64,000 bases of DNA. It comes from Candidatus Pelagibacter communis. GTDB lineage: Bacteria; Pseudomonadota; Alphaproteobacteria; Pelagibacterales; Pelagibacteraceae. The position numbers and the translations under genes were made by a program. Position 1 is the stretch's first letter. Each line of letters opens with the position of its first letter. The notes below the pieces were generated by a model. It saw nothing but the letters and a program-made list of their open reading frames with translations, did no database searches and was not told the origin of the DNA. Positions 51,254 through 62,792 of the stretch are shown in pieces. Location of the stretch: assembly GCF_001180185.1 (NCBI RefSeq), contig NZ_CVSS01000021.1, positions 1 through 64,000 on the forward strand, written 5' to 3'.

Positions 51254-51862
51254 ATGAAAACCCTTATAAACTTAGAAAAAAAAATTAATTCTGAACTAAC
51301 AACTAAAATAAACAATTCTGAAATTAAACATAATCAATTATATGTTGAAATAGATAAAGAGGATTTAATTGATGTAATTCTATTTTTAAAGACTAACTTA
51401 GATACTAAATTTAGACAATTAATTGATATTACAGCTGTTGATTACCCTGAAGAAAGTAAAAGATTTAAGCTAGTATATTTATTTTTAAGCCACGAATTTA
51501 ATCAAAGAATTATTGTAACTTATTACATTAATGAAAATGAAGTTGTTAATTCACTAACATCCATTTTTCCTGCAGCTAATTGGATGGAAAGAGAAGTTTT
51601 CGACATGTATGGTATTAATTTTAAAGATCACCCTGATTTAAGAAGAATTTTAACTGATTATGGATTCGAGGGACATCCTTTAAGAAAAGATTTTCCTTTG
51701 ACTGGACATTCAGAGGTAAGATACAGCGAGGACAAAAAAAAAGTTATAAATGAACCTGTAAAGTTAGAGCAAAATTATAGAAATTTTGATTATCAAAGTC
51801 CATGGGAAGGGACAAAATACATTAAAGATCAAACAGATATCAAAGATGACAAAAAAAATTAA
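51254..51862 (+). CDS. nuoC: NADH-quinone oxidoreductase subunit C
   Basis: Peripheral-arm subunit, the 30-kDa type, 202 aa. The signature ERE(V)FDMYGI(N)F and the following [25 protein letters not shown] are present. The frame is open upstream into nuoB, but the ATG at 51254 right after the nuoB stop is the natural start. It is separate from nuoD, unlike the fused NuoCD of E. coli, and overlaps it by 17 bases. Confidence 0.95.
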   Translation: MKTLINLEKKINSELTTKINNSEIKHNQLYVEIDKEDLIDVILFLKTNLDTKFRQLIDITAVDYPEESKRFKLVYLFLSHEFNQRIIVTYYINENEVVNSLTSIFPAANWMEREVFDMYGINFKDHPDLRRILTDYGFEGHPLRKDFPLTGHSEVRYSEDKKKVINEPVKLEQNYRNFDYQSPWEGTKYIKDQTDIKDDKKN

Positions 51863-53021
51863 AAATTTAAATTTGAATTTTGGACCTCAGCATCCAGCTG
51901 CTCATGGGGTATTGAGACTTATACTAGAACTGGATGGGGAAGTAGTTGAGAAAGCAGATCCACATATTGGATTACTTCATCGAGGAACTGAAAAACTCAT
52001 TGAAAACAAAACTTATATGCAAGCAGTACCTTATTTTGATAGATTAGATTATGTGGCGCCAATGAATCAAGAACATGCTTTTGCGTTAGCTGTAGAGAAG
52101 GTATTGAATATTGATGTACCAATAAGAGCCCAATACATAAGAGTAATATTCTGTGAAATTGGTAGGATATTGAGCCATATATTGAATGTAACTACACAAG
52201 CACTTGATGTTGGTGCTTTAACACCTTCATTATGGGGATTTGAAGAACGAGAAACTTTAATGACTTTTTATGAGAGAGCTTCTGGTTCAAGATTACATGC
52301 AAACTATTTTAGGGCAGGAGGAGTTCATCAAGATTTGCCTGCTGGTCTAGAAAATGATATTGCAAAATTTTGTGAAACTTTCCCAAGAATTATCAATGAT
52401 TTAGAAAATTTACTTACCGATAACAGAATCTTTAAACAAAGAAATGTTGATATTGGCGTTGTTAGCAAAGAGGATGCATTAAATTATTCTTTTACTGGTG
52501 TGATGATGAGAGGATCCGGCATTCCTTGGGATTTAAGAAAATCTCAGCCATATGATTGTTATGAATTATTAGATTTTAAGATTCCTGTTGGTAAAAATGG
52601 TGATTGTTATGATCGTTATTTGTGCAGAATAGAGGAAATGAAGGAGAGTGTGTCTATAATAAAACAGTGTTTAACAAAAATGGAAAAAGGTCCCGTAAAG
52701 TCTCAGGATGGAAAAATAACCCCACCTCCCAAAAAAGAGTTAAAGCAGTCAATGGAAGCTTTAATACATCATTTTAAATTATTTACAGAGGGTTATAGAG
52801 TACCAAAAGATGAAATTTATACTGCTGTTGAGGCTCCAAAGGGAGAGTTTGGGGTTTATTTAATTTCAGATGGATCTAATAAACCTTATAAGTGCAAAAT
52901 AAGAGCTCCAGGTTTTTCTCACCTGCAGTCTATGGACTATTTAATTAAAGGGCATATGTTAGCAGATGTCCCAGCTGTTCTTGGATCATTGGATATTGTT
53001 TTTGGAGAGGTAGATAGATGA
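51846..53021 (+). CDS. nuoD: NADH-quinone oxidoreductase subunit D
   Basis: The 49-kDa subunit, forming the quinone site with NuoB. The N-terminal [16 protein letters not shown] motif carries the quinone-site His. Other family segments: [15 protein letters not shown] and [27 protein letters not shown]. The ATG at 51846 gives 391 aa; the frame is open further upstream within nuoC. Overlaps nuoE by four bases. Confidence 0.96.
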   Translation: MTKKIKNLNLNFGPQHPAAHGVLRLILELDGEVVEKADPHIGLLHRGTEKLIENKTYMQAVPYFDRLDYVAPMNQEHAFALAVEKVLNIDVPIRAQYIRVIFCEIGRILSHILNVTTQALDVGALTPSLWGFEERETLMTFYERASGSRLHANYFRAGGVHQDLPAGLENDIAKFCETFPRIINDLENLLTDNRIFKQRNVDIGVVSKEDALNYSFTGVMMRGSGIPWDLRKSQPYDCYELLDFKIPVGKNGDCYDRYLCRIEEMKESVSIIKQCLTKMEKGPVKSQDGKITPPPKKELKQSMEALIHHFKLFTEGYRVPKDEIYTAVEAPKGEFGVYLISDGSNKPYKCKIRAPGFSHLQSMDYLIKGHMLADVPAVLGSLDIVFGEVDR

Positions 53022-53626
53022 GTTTAAGAAGGCCAGCTAAAAATCAACCTGAAAAATTTGAATTTAATTCTGCTTCATTAGAAGCAGCAAAAGTTATTAT
53101 TTCTAAATATCCTAAAGGTAAACAACAAAGTGCTGTAATGTCTTTGCTTTATTTAGCGCAAAGACAAAATAATAATTGGATACCATTAGCTGCGATGAAG
53201 TACATAGCAAAATTTTTAGACATGCCTTATATTAAGGTTTATGAAGTAGCTACTTTTTATAGCATGTACAATTTATCACCTGTTGGAAAATATTTCATTC
53301 AAGTTTGTACGACAACACCATGTATGATCAGAGGTGCGAATGAGCTAGTTGATGCTTGTAAAGAAAAAATTTCAAAAAATCAATTTGAACTATCAGAAAA
53401 TAAAAGCTGTTCTTGGACAGAAGTTGAATGTTTAGGTGCATGTGTCAATGCTCCTATGATGCAAATTAATGACGATTACTATGAAGACCTTGATAAGGAT
53501 AAAACTATAAAAATTATTGACAAAATTTTAGAGGGTGAAACTCCAAAACCAGGCTCATATAGAGGCAGGATAAATAACGAACCTGAAAATAATAGAAAAA
53601 CATTAATGGATCTAAAAAATGCTTAA
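53018..53626 (+). CDS. nuoE: NADH-quinone oxidoreductase subunit E
   Basis: The 24-kDa [2Fe-2S] (N1a) subunit of the NADH-dehydrogenase module, 202 aa. Cluster Cys: one pair in [12 protein letters not shown] and the other in [11 protein letters not shown]. The N-terminal helical domain and thioredoxin-like fold are of normal length. Overlaps nuoF by eight bases. Confidence 0.95.
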   Translation: MSLRRPAKNQPEKFEFNSASLEAAKVIISKYPKGKQQSAVMSLLYLAQRQNNNWIPLAAMKYIAKFLDMPYIKVYEVATFYSMYNLSPVGKYFIQVCTTTPCMIRGANELVDACKEKISKNQFELSENKSCSWTEVECLGACVNAPMMQINDDYYEDLDKDKTIKIIDKILEGETPKPGSYRGRINNEPENNRKTLMDLKNA

Positions 53627-54947
53627 AGATAAAGACAGAATTTTCCAAAATTTATATAATGATTTAGGTTCGGATGTGATTTCATCTCAAAAAAGGGGTG
53701 ATTGGATAAATACTAAAGAAATTATAGATAAAGGAAGAGATTGGATAATAAATGAAATTAAAAACTCTCAATTAAGAGGAAGAGGAGGAGCAGGCTTTCC
53801 TACTGGTTTAAAATGGTCATTTGCGCCAAAAGAAGTTGGTTCGAGACCTCATTATTTAGTAATTAACGGCGATGAGTCAGAGCCAGGAACATGTAAAGAT
53901 AGAGATATACTAAGATTTGAACCACACAAATTAATTGAAGGATGTTTAATCGCATCTTATGCAATCCAAGCTCATGTTTGTTATATTTATATTAGAGGAG
54001 AATATTTTATTGATGGTCAAAAACTTCAAAATGCAATTAACGAAGCTTATGAAAAAAAATTAATTGGTAAGAATGCAGCCGGCACTGGTTGGGATTTAGA
54101 CATTTATATCCATTATGGAGCAGGGGCATATATATGTGGTGAAGAGACTGCTTTATTAGAGAGCATAGAAGGTAAAAAAGGTCAACCTAGATTGAAGCCA
54201 CCTTTTCCAGCACTGATTGGACTTTATGGATGTCCCACTATAATAAATAACGTAGAGACAATAGCTGTTGTTCCTACTATCCTTAAAAGAGGTGGAAAGT
54301 GGTTTTCATCATTAGGTAAAGAAAAAAACACAGGGACTAAGATTTTCTGTATATCTGGAAATGTTAATAATCCATGTAATGTTGAAGAAGAAATGAGCAT
54401 ATCTTTAAAAGAATTGATAGAAGTCCATGCTGGCGGAGTAATTGGAGGATGGGATAATTTGCAAGCTGTTATTCCTGGAGGTTCATCAATGCCATTAATT
54501 CCAAAAGATAAATGTGAAACGCTTAGAATGGATTTTGACTCACTGGTGGCTGAAAAAAGTGGATTAGGAACTGCTGGGGTTGTTGTTATAAATAAAGACC
54601 AAGACATTATAAAATGTATGGCAAGAATTGCGAGATTTTATAAACACGAAAGTTGTGGTCAATGTACTCCATGTAGGGAGGGATCAGGTTGGATGTGGAG
54701 AATGCTCGAAAGAATGGCTAAAGGAGAGGCATCAAGAGATGAGATTGAAATGTTGGAAGATGTAACAAAGCAAATCGAAGGTCATACTATTTGTGCATTT
54801 GGTGAAGGATCTTCTTGGCCTGTTCAAGGATTACTAAGACATTTTAAAGATGAAATAAAGAAAAGAAATAAATTTGATCCTGTTGTAAAAGAAAATAAGA
54901 ATATTCCATATTTAGTTGACCAACACTTGTTAGATAAAAATGCTTAA
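53619..54947 (+). CDS. nuoF: NADH-quinone oxidoreductase subunit F
   Basis: Holds FMN, the NADH site and cluster N3; 442 aa. The NADH/FMN motif is [15 protein letters not shown], then [14 protein letters not shown] and [15 protein letters not shown]; the [4Fe-4S] Cys are in [12 protein letters not shown] with a fourth in HTICAFGEG. Overlaps nuoG by eight bases. Confidence 0.97.
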   Translation: MLKDKDRIFQNLYNDLGSDVISSQKRGDWINTKEIIDKGRDWIINEIKNSQLRGRGGAGFPTGLKWSFAPKEVGSRPHYLVINGDESEPGTCKDRDILRFEPHKLIEGCLIASYAIQAHVCYIYIRGEYFIDGQKLQNAINEAYEKKLIGKNAAGTGWDLDIYIHYGAGAYICGEETALLESIEGKKGQPRLKPPFPALIGLYGCPTIINNVETIAVVPTILKRGGKWFSSLGKEKNTGTKIFCISGNVNNPCNVEEEMSISLKELIEVHAGGVIGGWDNLQAVIPGGSSMPLIPKDKCETLRMDFDSLVAEKSGLGTAGVVVINKDQDIIKCMARIARFYKHESCGQCTPCREGSGWMWRMLERMAKGEASRDEIEMLEDVTKQIEGHTICAFGEGSSWPVQGLLRHFKDEIKKRNKFDPVVKENKNIPYLVDQHLLDKNA

Positions 54948-56973
54948 AATTAAAGTAAATGATATAGATTTAGAAGTAGAAGAGGGCTTAACAGTTCTTC
55001 AAGCTTGTGAAAAAGCTGGAGTAGAAATTCCAAGATTTTGTTATCATGAAAAATTATCAATAGCTGGTAATTGCAGAATGTGTTTAGTCGAATTAGATAA
55101 ATCGCCAAAACCAGTCGCATCTTGTGCAATGCCTGCAGCTGAAGGAATGATAATAAAAACTAACACTCCAAAAATTGAAAAATCAAGAAAAGGGGTAATG
55201 GAATTCTTATTAGCTAATCATCCACTAGATTGCCCTGTCTGTGATCAAGGTGGAGAGTGCGATCTTCAAGATCAGTCCATGTTTTATGGAATAGATAAAT
55301 CAAGATTCAAAGAAAATAAAAGAGCAGTGCCTGATAAAAATATGGGTCCGCTAATAAAAACTCAAATGACAAGATGCATACATTGTACTAGATGTATAAG
55401 GTTTGCCACAGAAATTGCAGGGGTTCCAGAGCTGGGGGCTGTCGGGAGAGGTGAAGATATGCAAATCACAACTTATCTTGAGCATTCGATACAATCAGAA
55501 ATGTCTGGAAATGTTATTGATTTATGTCCGGTGGGTGCTCTTACATCTAAACCATATGTTTTTGAGGCTAGACCTTGGGAATTAAAAAAAACGGAGACTA
55601 TTGATGTAATGGATGCAATAGGATCGAATATTAGAATTGATACTTATGGTTGGGAAGTTAAGAGAGTGTTACCTATAATTAATGAGGATATTAATGAGGA
55701 ATGGATTTCAGATAAAACTAGATATGCATGTGACGGCCTTTCTAATCAAAGATTAGATACACCATATATAAAATACAATGGTAAATTTGAAAAAGCTAGT
55801 TGGGATGAAGTATTTAAAATAATTAAGTCAAAGATTGAAAATACACCTAAAGATAAAATAGCAGGATTTGTCGGTGATTTGCAAAACATGGAGTCTAGCT
55901 ATATTTTTAAAGAATTTTTTGAGAGAGTTTTAAATTCAAAAAATTATGAAAGTAGATCTTCAAACTATTTTGTTGATGATAGTTTAAGAGAGAATTATAT
56001 TTTTAACTCATCTATAAATGGTATTGAAGAATCTGATTTAATTTTTTTAATTGGCACGAATCCAAGATTTGAAGCAACAATCTTAAATGCGAGAATTAGA
56101 AAATCTTTTTTAAATAATAATATTAGAATTATATCTTTGAATGATGTTGGTGATTTGACATATCCTTATAAAAAACTAAATGGAGAGACTAATACCTTAA
56201 TTGATATTTTTAGTAATCAAACAGATATTTCCAAAGAAATCAAAAATTCAAAAAAACCATTAATTATACTAGGTGAATCTTTTTTTAAATTAGAAAAAGC
56301 AAAAATGATATATAATTTAATAAAAGATTTTTTGAAAAATAATAATAAAATTTCACAAGATTGGAACTCCATAAATAGATTAACTTCAGACGCTGCTACT
56401 GTAGGATGTTTAGATTTAGGTATTTTAAATAAAGAAAAAAATTTATTTGATGATTTGAATAATCATAAGTTTGATATTGTTTATCTATTAGGTCAAGATA
56501 ACCTAAATTTCCAAAAAAATAATGAATTTATAATTTATCAAGGTAGTCATGGAGACAATGGTGCTGAAATTGCTGATATAATTTTACCTGGTTCGACTTA
56601 TGCAGAACAGAGTGGATACTTCACAAATTTAGAAGGTAAAGTGCAAAAAGCTTATAAAGCTTCTTATCCTCCGGGTGAAGCAAAGGAAGATTGGCAAATT
56701 TTGAATGAACTTTCTGGTTTTATCAATAATAGAAATTTATTTAATGATAAAGATGAATTAGAAAGTAGTATGTTTAATTTTGTCAGTTTACAGAAAGAAA
56801 ATAAGATCTCTTTAAATTTTGATGATCAAATAAATGAAAAATTTATTAATGAAAAGTTGATAATTGATTATAAAAGTTACTATTTTTCAAATGTTATAGC
56901 AAGAGCATCAAAAACAATGTTAGATTGTCATAACTCTAAAATAGATATTAAGAAAACTGGAACTGAGGGATAA
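54940..56973 (+). CDS. nuoG: NADH-quinone oxidoreductase subunit G
   Basis: The 75-kDa subunit, 677 aa, the alphaproteobacterial/mitochondrial size rather than the 900-aa E. coli form. N-terminal 2Fe-2S ligands in [18 protein letters not shown], the N5 segment [18 protein letters not shown] and the N4 segment [14 protein letters not shown]. The C-terminal molybdopterin-like domain is more divergent and ends [19 protein letters not shown] then a Lys/Asn-rich tail. Two bases before nuoH. Confidence 0.95.
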   Translation: MLKIKVNDIDLEVEEGLTVLQACEKAGVEIPRFCYHEKLSIAGNCRMCLVELDKSPKPVASCAMPAAEGMIIKTNTPKIEKSRKGVMEFLLANHPLDCPVCDQGGECDLQDQSMFYGIDKSRFKENKRAVPDKNMGPLIKTQMTRCIHCTRCIRFATEIAGVPELGAVGRGEDMQITTYLEHSIQSEMSGNVIDLCPVGALTSKPYVFEARPWELKKTETIDVMDAIGSNIRIDTYGWEVKRVLPIINEDINEEWISDKTRYACDGLSNQRLDTPYIKYNGKFEKASWDEVFKIIKSKIENTPKDKIAGFVGDLQNMESSYIFKEFFERVLNSKNYESRSSNYFVDDSLRENYIFNSSINGIEESDLIFLIGTNPRFEATILNARIRKSFLNNNIRIISLNDVGDLTYPYKKLNGETNTLIDIFSNQTDISKEIKNSKKPLIILGESFFKLEKAKMIYNLIKDFLKNNNKISQDWNSINRLTSDAATVGCLDLGILNKEKNLFDDLNNHKFDIVYLLGQDNLNFQKNNEFIIYQGSHGDNGAEIADIILPGSTYAEQSGYFTNLEGKVQKAYKASYPPGEAKEDWQILNELSGFINNRNLFNDKDELESSMFNFVSLQKENKISLNFDDQINEKFINEKLIIDYKSYYFSNVIARASKTMLDCHNSKIDIKKTGTEG

Positions 56974-56975
56974 TT

Positions 56976-57974
56976 ATGGAATATTTGAATATAATTTTTC
57001 AAGAAGTATATAAAATTTTATTTTTGTTAGTGCCTGTTCTTGTGTCTGTTGCAATGATAGTCTGGTTAGATAGAAGAGTTTGGGCATTTGTTCAAAAAAG
57101 ACAGGGACCAAATGTTGTTGGACCTTTTGGTTTGCTTCAATCTTTGGCAGATGCTTTAAAATATATATTTAAGGAAATTATTATTCCAGCGAGTTCAAAT
57201 AAAGTAGTTTTTATTTTAGCGCCAATTGTAACAATGACTTTAGCATTAATTGCTTGGGCGGTCATTCCATTTAGCGAAACACAAGTTCTTGCAGATATAA
57301 ATGTTGGAATTTTATACTTGTTTGCAGTTTCATCATTAGGCGTATATGGAATAATAATGGGAGGCTGGGCCTCTAATTCTAAATATCCTTTTTTGGGTTC
57401 AATTCGATCAGCAGCTCAAATGGTTTCATATGAAGTTTCAATTGGTATTATTATTATCAATGTTCTTTTATGTGTTGGATCTTTAAATTTAAAAGATATT
57501 GTTTTAGCTCAACAAGATTTGTGGTTTGTAATACCATTATTTCCAATGTTTGTTATTTTCTTTATTTCCGCACTTGCTGAAACTAATAGACCTCCCTTTG
57601 ATTTACCTGAGGCCGAAGCAGAATTAGTTGCTGGTTATCAAACAGAATACTCTGGAATGATGTATGCGATGTTTTGGTTAGGAGAGTACGCAAATATACT
57701 TTTGATGTGTGCTATTGGAGCAATTTTATTTTTGGGTGGATGGTTATCTCCATTAGAGATTTACCCTTTTAATTTAATACCAGGAGCTATTTGGTTAATT
57801 CTAAAAATTTTATTATTATTTTTTTTATTTGCTCTGGTTAAGGCAATAGTCCCCAGATATAGATACGACCAACTCATGAGATTAGGTTGGAAAATATTTC
57901 TACCTTTTTCATTGACATGGGTTGTATTAACTGCAAGTTATTTATTTTATTTTAATCTTTTACCAATAAACTAA
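56976..57974 (+). CDS. nuoH: NADH-quinone oxidoreductase subunit H
   Basis: Membrane subunit forming the quinone-access channel, 332 aa with about eight helices. Conserved segments: [20 protein letters not shown] near the N terminus, [16 protein letters not shown], and [20 protein letters not shown] (the acidic loop). Directly followed by nuoI with no gap. Confidence 0.97.
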   Translation: MEYLNIIFQEVYKILFLLVPVLVSVAMIVWLDRRVWAFVQKRQGPNVVGPFGLLQSLADALKYIFKEIIIPASSNKVVFILAPIVTMTLALIAWAVIPFSETQVLADINVGILYLFAVSSLGVYGIIMGGWASNSKYPFLGSIRSAAQMVSYEVSIGIIIINVLLCVGSLNLKDIVLAQQDLWFVIPLFPMFVIFFISALAETNRPPFDLPEAEAELVAGYQTEYSGMMYAMFWLGEYANILLMCAIGAILFLGGWLSPLEIYPFNLIPGAIWLILKILLLFFLFALVKAIVPRYRYDQLMRLGWKIFLPFSLTWVVLTASYLFYFNLLPIN

Positions 57975-58460
57975 ATGAAATTCTCAAGATTCTTAAAAAC
58001 TATATTAATGGTAGATTTTTTAGTAGGATTATTTATTGCTGTAAAAGAGTTATTTAAATCAAAAAAAACGATAAACTATCCATTTGAGAAAGGAAAGATT
58101 AGTCCTAGATTTAGAGGTGAACATGCATTACGTCGATATCCAAACGGAGAGGAAAGGTGTATTGCTTGTAAATTATGTGAAGCTGTTTGTCCTGCACAAG
58201 CAATTACAATAGAGTCTTCAGAACGTGAAGACGGAAGTAGAAAAACTACAAGATACGACATTGATATGATGAAGTGTATTTATTGTGGCTTATGTGAGGA
58301 GTCATGTCCTGTAGATGCAATAGTTCAAGGACCGAATTTTGAATTTTCTACTGAAACAAGAGAAGAACTTTACTATACAAAAGAAAAACTCTTAGATAAT
58401 GGAGATCGTTGGGAAAATATATTAGCTGCAAATATTAAAGCTGATAATCCTTATAGATAA
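57975..58460 (+). CDS. nuoI: NADH-quinone oxidoreductase subunit I
   Basis: Peripheral-arm subunit with clusters N6a and N6b, 161 aa. The two ferredoxin motifs are [12 protein letters not shown] and [29 protein letters not shown] precedes the first. It sits three bases before nuoJ. Confidence 0.97.
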   Translation: MKFSRFLKTILMVDFLVGLFIAVKELFKSKKTINYPFEKGKISPRFRGEHALRRYPNGEERCIACKLCEAVCPAQAITIESSEREDGSRKTTRYDIDMMKCIYCGLCEESCPVDAIVQGPNFEFSTETREELYYTKEKLLDNGDRWENILAANIKADNPYR

Positions 58461-58463
58461 ATA

Positions 58464-59093
58464 ATGGCTCACGCAATTTTTTTTTATATCTTTTCAGCTA
58501 TAGCGATAATATCTGCAATAATGGTGACTGTTTCAAAAAATACTGTTCATTCAGTATTTTTTTTAATTTTAGATTTTATAAGTATTTCATGTCTGTTCAT
58601 AATGATAGGAGCAGAATTTCTTGGTATGATCATGTTAATTGTTTATGTCGGAGCTGTTGCTGTTTTATTTTTGTTTGTTGTGATGATGTTAAATGTAGCA
58701 CAACAAAAAAATCAATGGTTTTTGTCTACCTCAAGCTCCGGTCATATCCCGGTGGGTTTAATAATTAGCACACTTATTTTTTTTGAGATAATAATTGTAA
58801 TCGGTGGTTGGAAATATAAACCAGATTTGTTTGATATTAATAATTCATTTGCTGAAGCCAATATGACCAATACACATTCATTAGGTCGGATTTTGTATAC
58901 TGATTATATTCATGTATTCCAAATTAGCGGAATGATATTATTAGTTGCAATGATTGGTGCCATTGTTCTTACTTTTAGACATCGATCTGGTGTAAAAAGA
59001 CAGAGTTATATTAATCAAATTTCAAGAGAAAGATCAGAGGGTGTTCAGGTTTTAGAGGTTCAATCAAACAAAGGCATAAAAATAGATGATTGA
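58464..59093 (+). CDS. nuoJ: NADH-quinone oxidoreductase subunit J
   Basis: Membrane subunit of 209 aa with five helices. The conserved [25 protein letters not shown] segment (broken here at [14 protein letters not shown]) contains the pi-bulge helix 3 of the family. A charged cytoplasmic C-terminal tail follows the last helix ([12 protein letters not shown]). Overlaps nuoK by eight bases. Confidence 0.95.
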   Translation: MAHAIFFYIFSAIAIISAIMVTVSKNTVHSVFFLILDFISISCLFIMIGAEFLGMIMLIVYVGAVAVLFLFVVMMLNVAQQKNQWFLSTSSSGHIPVGLIISTLIFFEIIIVIGGWKYKPDLFDINNSFAEANMTNTHSLGRILYTDYIHVFQISGMILLVAMIGAIVLTFRHRSGVKRQSYINQISRERSEGVQVLEVQSNKGIKIDD

Positions 59094-59397
59094 AATAGGT
59101 ATAGGTCATTATTTAACACTTGGAGCAATTATCTTTTCGATAGGAATTATCGGTATTTTTCTGAACAGAAAAAACATCATCGTTATTTTAATGAGTATTG
59201 AACTAATATTACTTGCTGTAAATATAAATTTGGTCACTTTTTCAATATTCTTAGGAGATTTAGCAGGACAAGTATTTACATTATTTATTTTAACTGTTGC
59301 TGCTGCAGAAGCCGCAATTGGTTTGGCAATTATTGTCGTATATTTTAGAAACTCAGGAACTATTAGAGTTGAAGAAATAGATAAACTGAAAGGCTAG
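59086..59397 (+). CDS. nuoK: NADH-quinone oxidoreductase subunit K
   Basis: A 103-aa three-helix subunit. The two buried glutamates of the proton path are seen in [11 protein letters not shown] and [11 protein letters not shown], and [11 protein letters not shown] lies between. Overlaps nuoJ by eight bases, two bases before nuoL. Confidence 0.97.
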   Translation: MIEIGIGHYLTLGAIIFSIGIIGIFLNRKNIIVILMSIELILLAVNINLVTFSIFLGDLAGQVFTLFILTVAAAEAAIGLAIIVVYFRNSGTIRVEEIDKLKG

Positions 59398-59399
59398 TA

Positions 59400-61310
59400 A
59401 TGGAACTATCAATTATATTTCTTCCACTGATTGCTTCCATTATCTCAGGTTTTTTTGGAAGATATATTGGTGATAGAAATTCTGAAATATTGACAAGCGC
59501 TCTTGTTTCAATCTCTGCACTCTTATCTATCTATATTTTTTATCAAGTTATTGTAAATCAATACGAAGAAAATATTGTAATAGCTACCTGGATAAGTTCA
59601 GGGTCACTTGATGTAAATTGGTCAATGTTAATTGATCCATTATCAGCTGTAATGTTAGTAGTTGTTACTTCTGTATCTGCTTTAGTGCACATATATTCAA
59701 TTGGTTATATGTCTCATGATCCTCATAAGCCAAGATTCATGGCTTATTTATCATTATTTACTTTTGCAATGTTAATGCTTGTGACTTCAGATAATTTTAT
59801 TCAATTATTTTTTGGTTGGGAAGGTGTTGGTCTTTGTTCATACTTTCTAATTGGTTTTTGGTTTAAAAAAGAAAGTGCAAATGCTGCGGCTATAAAAGCA
59901 TTTATTGTAAACAGAGTAGGTGACTTTGGGTTCGCCTTAGGAATTTTTTTAATATTTTATTTATTTGGGACTGTTAATTATTCAGAAGTATTTCAGCAAA
60001 TTCCAACTGTTGTCGATAAAGATTTATCTTTTTTGGGTTCCGAATTTAAAGTAGTCGATTTAGTTTGTTTACTTTTATTTATTGGTGCAATGGGTAAATC
60101 TGCACAAATTTTACTACATACATGGCTACCTGATGCTATGGAAGGTCCGACTCCAGTTTCTGCATTAATCCATGCAGCAACGATGGTTACTGCTGGCGTT
60201 TTCTTAGTAGTAAGATGTTCTCCAATTTATGAGTATTCACCTTTAATATTAAATTTTATAACTATTGTCGGAATGACTACTGCGTTTTTTGCAGCAACAG
60301 TTGCTCTAGTTCAAACAGATATAAAAAAAATAATTGCTTATTCTACATGTAGTCAACTTGGTTATATGTTTTTTGCAGCTGGAGTAGGCGCATACAATGT
60401 TGCTATGTTTCATTTATTTACTCACGCATTTTTCAAAGCATTATTATTTTTAGGTTCTGGTTCAGTAATTCACGCATTTAAAGATGAACAAAACATAAAT
60501 AATATGGGTGGTGTATGGAAAAAGTTACCATATACATATGCTTTAATGATCATTGGAACACTTGCTTTAACAGGTTTTCCATTTTTATCAGGATTTTACT
60601 CTAAAGACGCTATTATAGAATTTGCTTATTTAAAAGGTAATACTGCTGGTTATTATGCTGCTGGAATTGGAATAGTAACAGCTTTTTTAACATCTATATA
60701 CTCTTGGAGATTAATTTTTAAAACTTTTCATGGAAAGTACAATAATAAAAAAATCAAGATAGAGGAAACACATGAGTCCCCATTAGTGATGTTAATTCCT
60801 TTATTTATCCTTTCATTAGGAGCAGTATTTGCTGGTGTTTTATTTAAAGGACTCTTTATCGGTCATGGTGATAATCTTTTCTGGGCAGAGTCTATCAAAT
60901 TTTTAGAACCTCTGAGTACAAACCACCCTCCATTATGGTTTTTGCTTTTAACACCTTGTTTAGTTTTGGCATCTATTCCTATTGCATATTACTTATTTGT
61001 TAAAAACAAAGAATTACCAAATTCTATAGCCTCTATGAATAAACCTATGTATGATTTTTTAGTAAACAAATGGTACTTCGATGAGTTGTACAATGTTTTG
61101 TTTATTAAATCCTCAAAAAAACTTGGCTTATTTTTATGGAAATTTTGCGATGGCGTTATAATCGACGGATTTGGTCCTGATGGGATTTCTTCTTTAATAA
61201 AAAAATTTTCAATTAAAGCAACTAAATTTCAAAGCGGTTTTATTTATCAATATGCATTTGTAATGTTGTTAGGTTTTTCTGCTTTATTAACCTTTTTAAT
61301 AGTAAAATAA
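59400..61310 (+). CDS. nuoL: NADH-quinone oxidoreductase subunit L
   Basis: Largest antiporter-like, proton-pumping subunit; 636 aa with about 16 helices and the long lateral helix at the C-terminal end. Motifs: GWEGVGLCSYFLIGFW (buried Glu), AMGKSAQILLHTWLPDAMEG (Lys and trans-membrane loop), HLFTHAFFKALLFLGSG. Its stop overlaps the nuoM start by one base. Confidence 0.97.
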   Translation: MELSIIFLPLIASIISGFFGRYIGDRNSEILTSALVSISALLSIYIFYQVIVNQYEENIVIATWISSGSLDVNWSMLIDPLSAVMLVVVTSVSALVHIYSIGYMSHDPHKPRFMAYLSLFTFAMLMLVTSDNFIQLFFGWEGVGLCSYFLIGFWFKKESANAAAIKAFIVNRVGDFGFALGIFLIFYLFGTVNYSEVFQQIPTVVDKDLSFLGSEFKVVDLVCLLLFIGAMGKSAQILLHTWLPDAMEGPTPVSALIHAATMVTAGVFLVVRCSPIYEYSPLILNFITIVGMTTAFFAATVALVQTDIKKIIAYSTCSQLGYMFFAAGVGAYNVAMFHLFTHAFFKALLFLGSGSVIHAFKDEQNINNMGGVWKKLPYTYALMIIGTLALTGFPFLSGFYSKDAIIEFAYLKGNTAGYYAAGIGIVTAFLTSIYSWRLIFKTFHGKYNNKKIKIEETHESPLVMLIPLFILSLGAVFAGVLFKGLFIGHGDNLFWAESIKFLEPLSTNHPPLWFLLLTPCLVLASIPIAYYLFVKNKELPNSIASMNKPMYDFLVNKWYFDELYNVLFIKSSKKLGLFLWKFCDGVIIDGFGPDGISSLIKKFSIKATKFQSGFIYQYAFVMLLGFSALLTFLIVK

Positions 61311-62791
61311 TGAGTTTTCCTATTCTTTCTTCACTAATAATATTGCCAATAATTGGATCTTTATTTTTATTTTTTACAAAGGATAACGAAGGAAATAATT
61401 TAACTGCTAAATACGTAGCTTTATTTACAACGATTGTTAATTTTTTAATTTCTATTTATTTATGGATTTCATTTGACCAATCGACATCTAATTTTCAATT
61501 TATAGAAGATAGAACATGGATCAAAGGATTTATTAATTATAAAGTTGGAGTAGATGGTATTTCAATTTTATTTATCATATTAACTACATTTATAACTCCT
61601 CTATGCATTATATCTGTAAATAATTCTGTTAAAAATAGACTAAGAGATTTTTTAATTGCAATACTAATAATGGAAAGTTTTATGATTGGTGTTTTTTGTG
61701 CACTTGATTTAGTAGTATTTTACCTATTTTTTGAAGCTGGATTAATTCCAATGTTTTTGATTATTGGAATTTGGGGGGGGCCAAAGAGAGTTTACTCTGC
61801 ATTTAAATTCTTTTTATATACATTACTAGGTTCTGTTTTGATGTTAGTTGCAATAATTTCAATTTATTGGATCTCGGGCACAACTGATGTAGTTAAGCTT
61901 TATGATATTGGAATTGACGTTAAATATCAAAATCTTTTATGGTTAGCTTTCTTTAGTTCATTTGCTGTTAAAACTCCTATGTGGCCAGTTCATACATGGT
62001 TACCAGATGCTCACGTTGAGGCTCCCACTGCGGGATCTGTTTTATTAGCCGCCATATTGTTAAAGATGGCTGGATATGGTTTTATTAGGTTTTCTTTAGG
62101 TCTTTTTCCAATTGCATCAGAAGTATTTACACCATTAATTTATACTCTAAGTGTAATAGCGATTATATTTACTTCTTTAATAGCCTTAATGCAAGAAGAC
62201 ATGAAAAAACTAATCGCTTATTCATCGGTTGCACACATGGGATTTGTAACTTTAGGAATATTTACTTTACAACAACAAGGTATTGAGGGAAGTATAATTC
62301 AAATGATAAGTCATGGATTAGTTTCAGCAGCTTTATTTTTAACTGTTGGAGTAGTTTATGACAGAATGCATTCTAGGTTGATTAGCACTTATGGCGGACT
62401 AGTTTCTGTAATTCCAAAATACTCAATTTTATTTATGTTATTTGCTTTAGCATCATTAGGTTTACCAGGAACCAGTGGTTTTATTGGAGAGTTTTTAATA
62501 TTAATGGGGGCTTTTAAGGATAATATTTTAGTTGCTGTTTTAGCTAGTCTTGGGGTGATTTTAGGAGCTGCGTATATATTATGGCTATATAAAAGAGTAG
62601 TTTTTGGAAAATTAATTAATCAAGATCTCAAAAAGATAGTAGATTTAAATAAATCCGAGTATTTTATTCTTAGTTGTTTAGCTATACCAATTTTATTTTT
62701 TGGATTTTATCCAGATCCACTTATTAACACAATTGAAGTTTCTGTAACAGATTTAATCAATATGCATAATATTAATATAGCCAATAAATAA
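61310..62791 (+). CDS. nuoM: NADH-quinone oxidoreductase subunit M
   Basis: Antiporter-like subunit of 493 aa with about 14 helices. Key segments: FYLFFEAGLIPMFLIIG (Glu of helix 5), FAVKTPMWPVHTWLPDAHVEA (Lys of helix 7), and MISHGLVSAALFLTVG. The nuoN start codon follows after one base. Confidence 0.97.
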   Translation: MSFPILSSLIILPIIGSLFLFFTKDNEGNNLTAKYVALFTTIVNFLISIYLWISFDQSTSNFQFIEDRTWIKGFINYKVGVDGISILFIILTTFITPLCIISVNNSVKNRLRDFLIAILIMESFMIGVFCALDLVVFYLFFEAGLIPMFLIIGIWGGPKRVYSAFKFFLYTLLGSVLMLVAIISIYWISGTTDVVKLYDIGIDVKYQNLLWLAFFSSFAVKTPMWPVHTWLPDAHVEAPTAGSVLLAAILLKMAGYGFIRFSLGLFPIASEVFTPLIYTLSVIAIIFTSLIALMQEDMKKLIAYSSVAHMGFVTLGIFTLQQQGIEGSIIQMISHGLVSAALFLTVGVVYDRMHSRLISTYGGLVSVIPKYSILFMLFALASLGLPGTSGFIGEFLILMGAFKDNILVAVLASLGVILGAAYILWLYKRVVFGKLINQDLKKIVDLNKSEYFILSCLAIPILFFGFYPDPLINTIEVSVTDLINMHNINIANK

Positions 62792-62792
62792 T

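Noticed and set aside
54224-54607. Minus-strand open frame of 127 codons inside nuoF
   Set aside because: Antisense to highly conserved nuoF motifs with no domain of its own.
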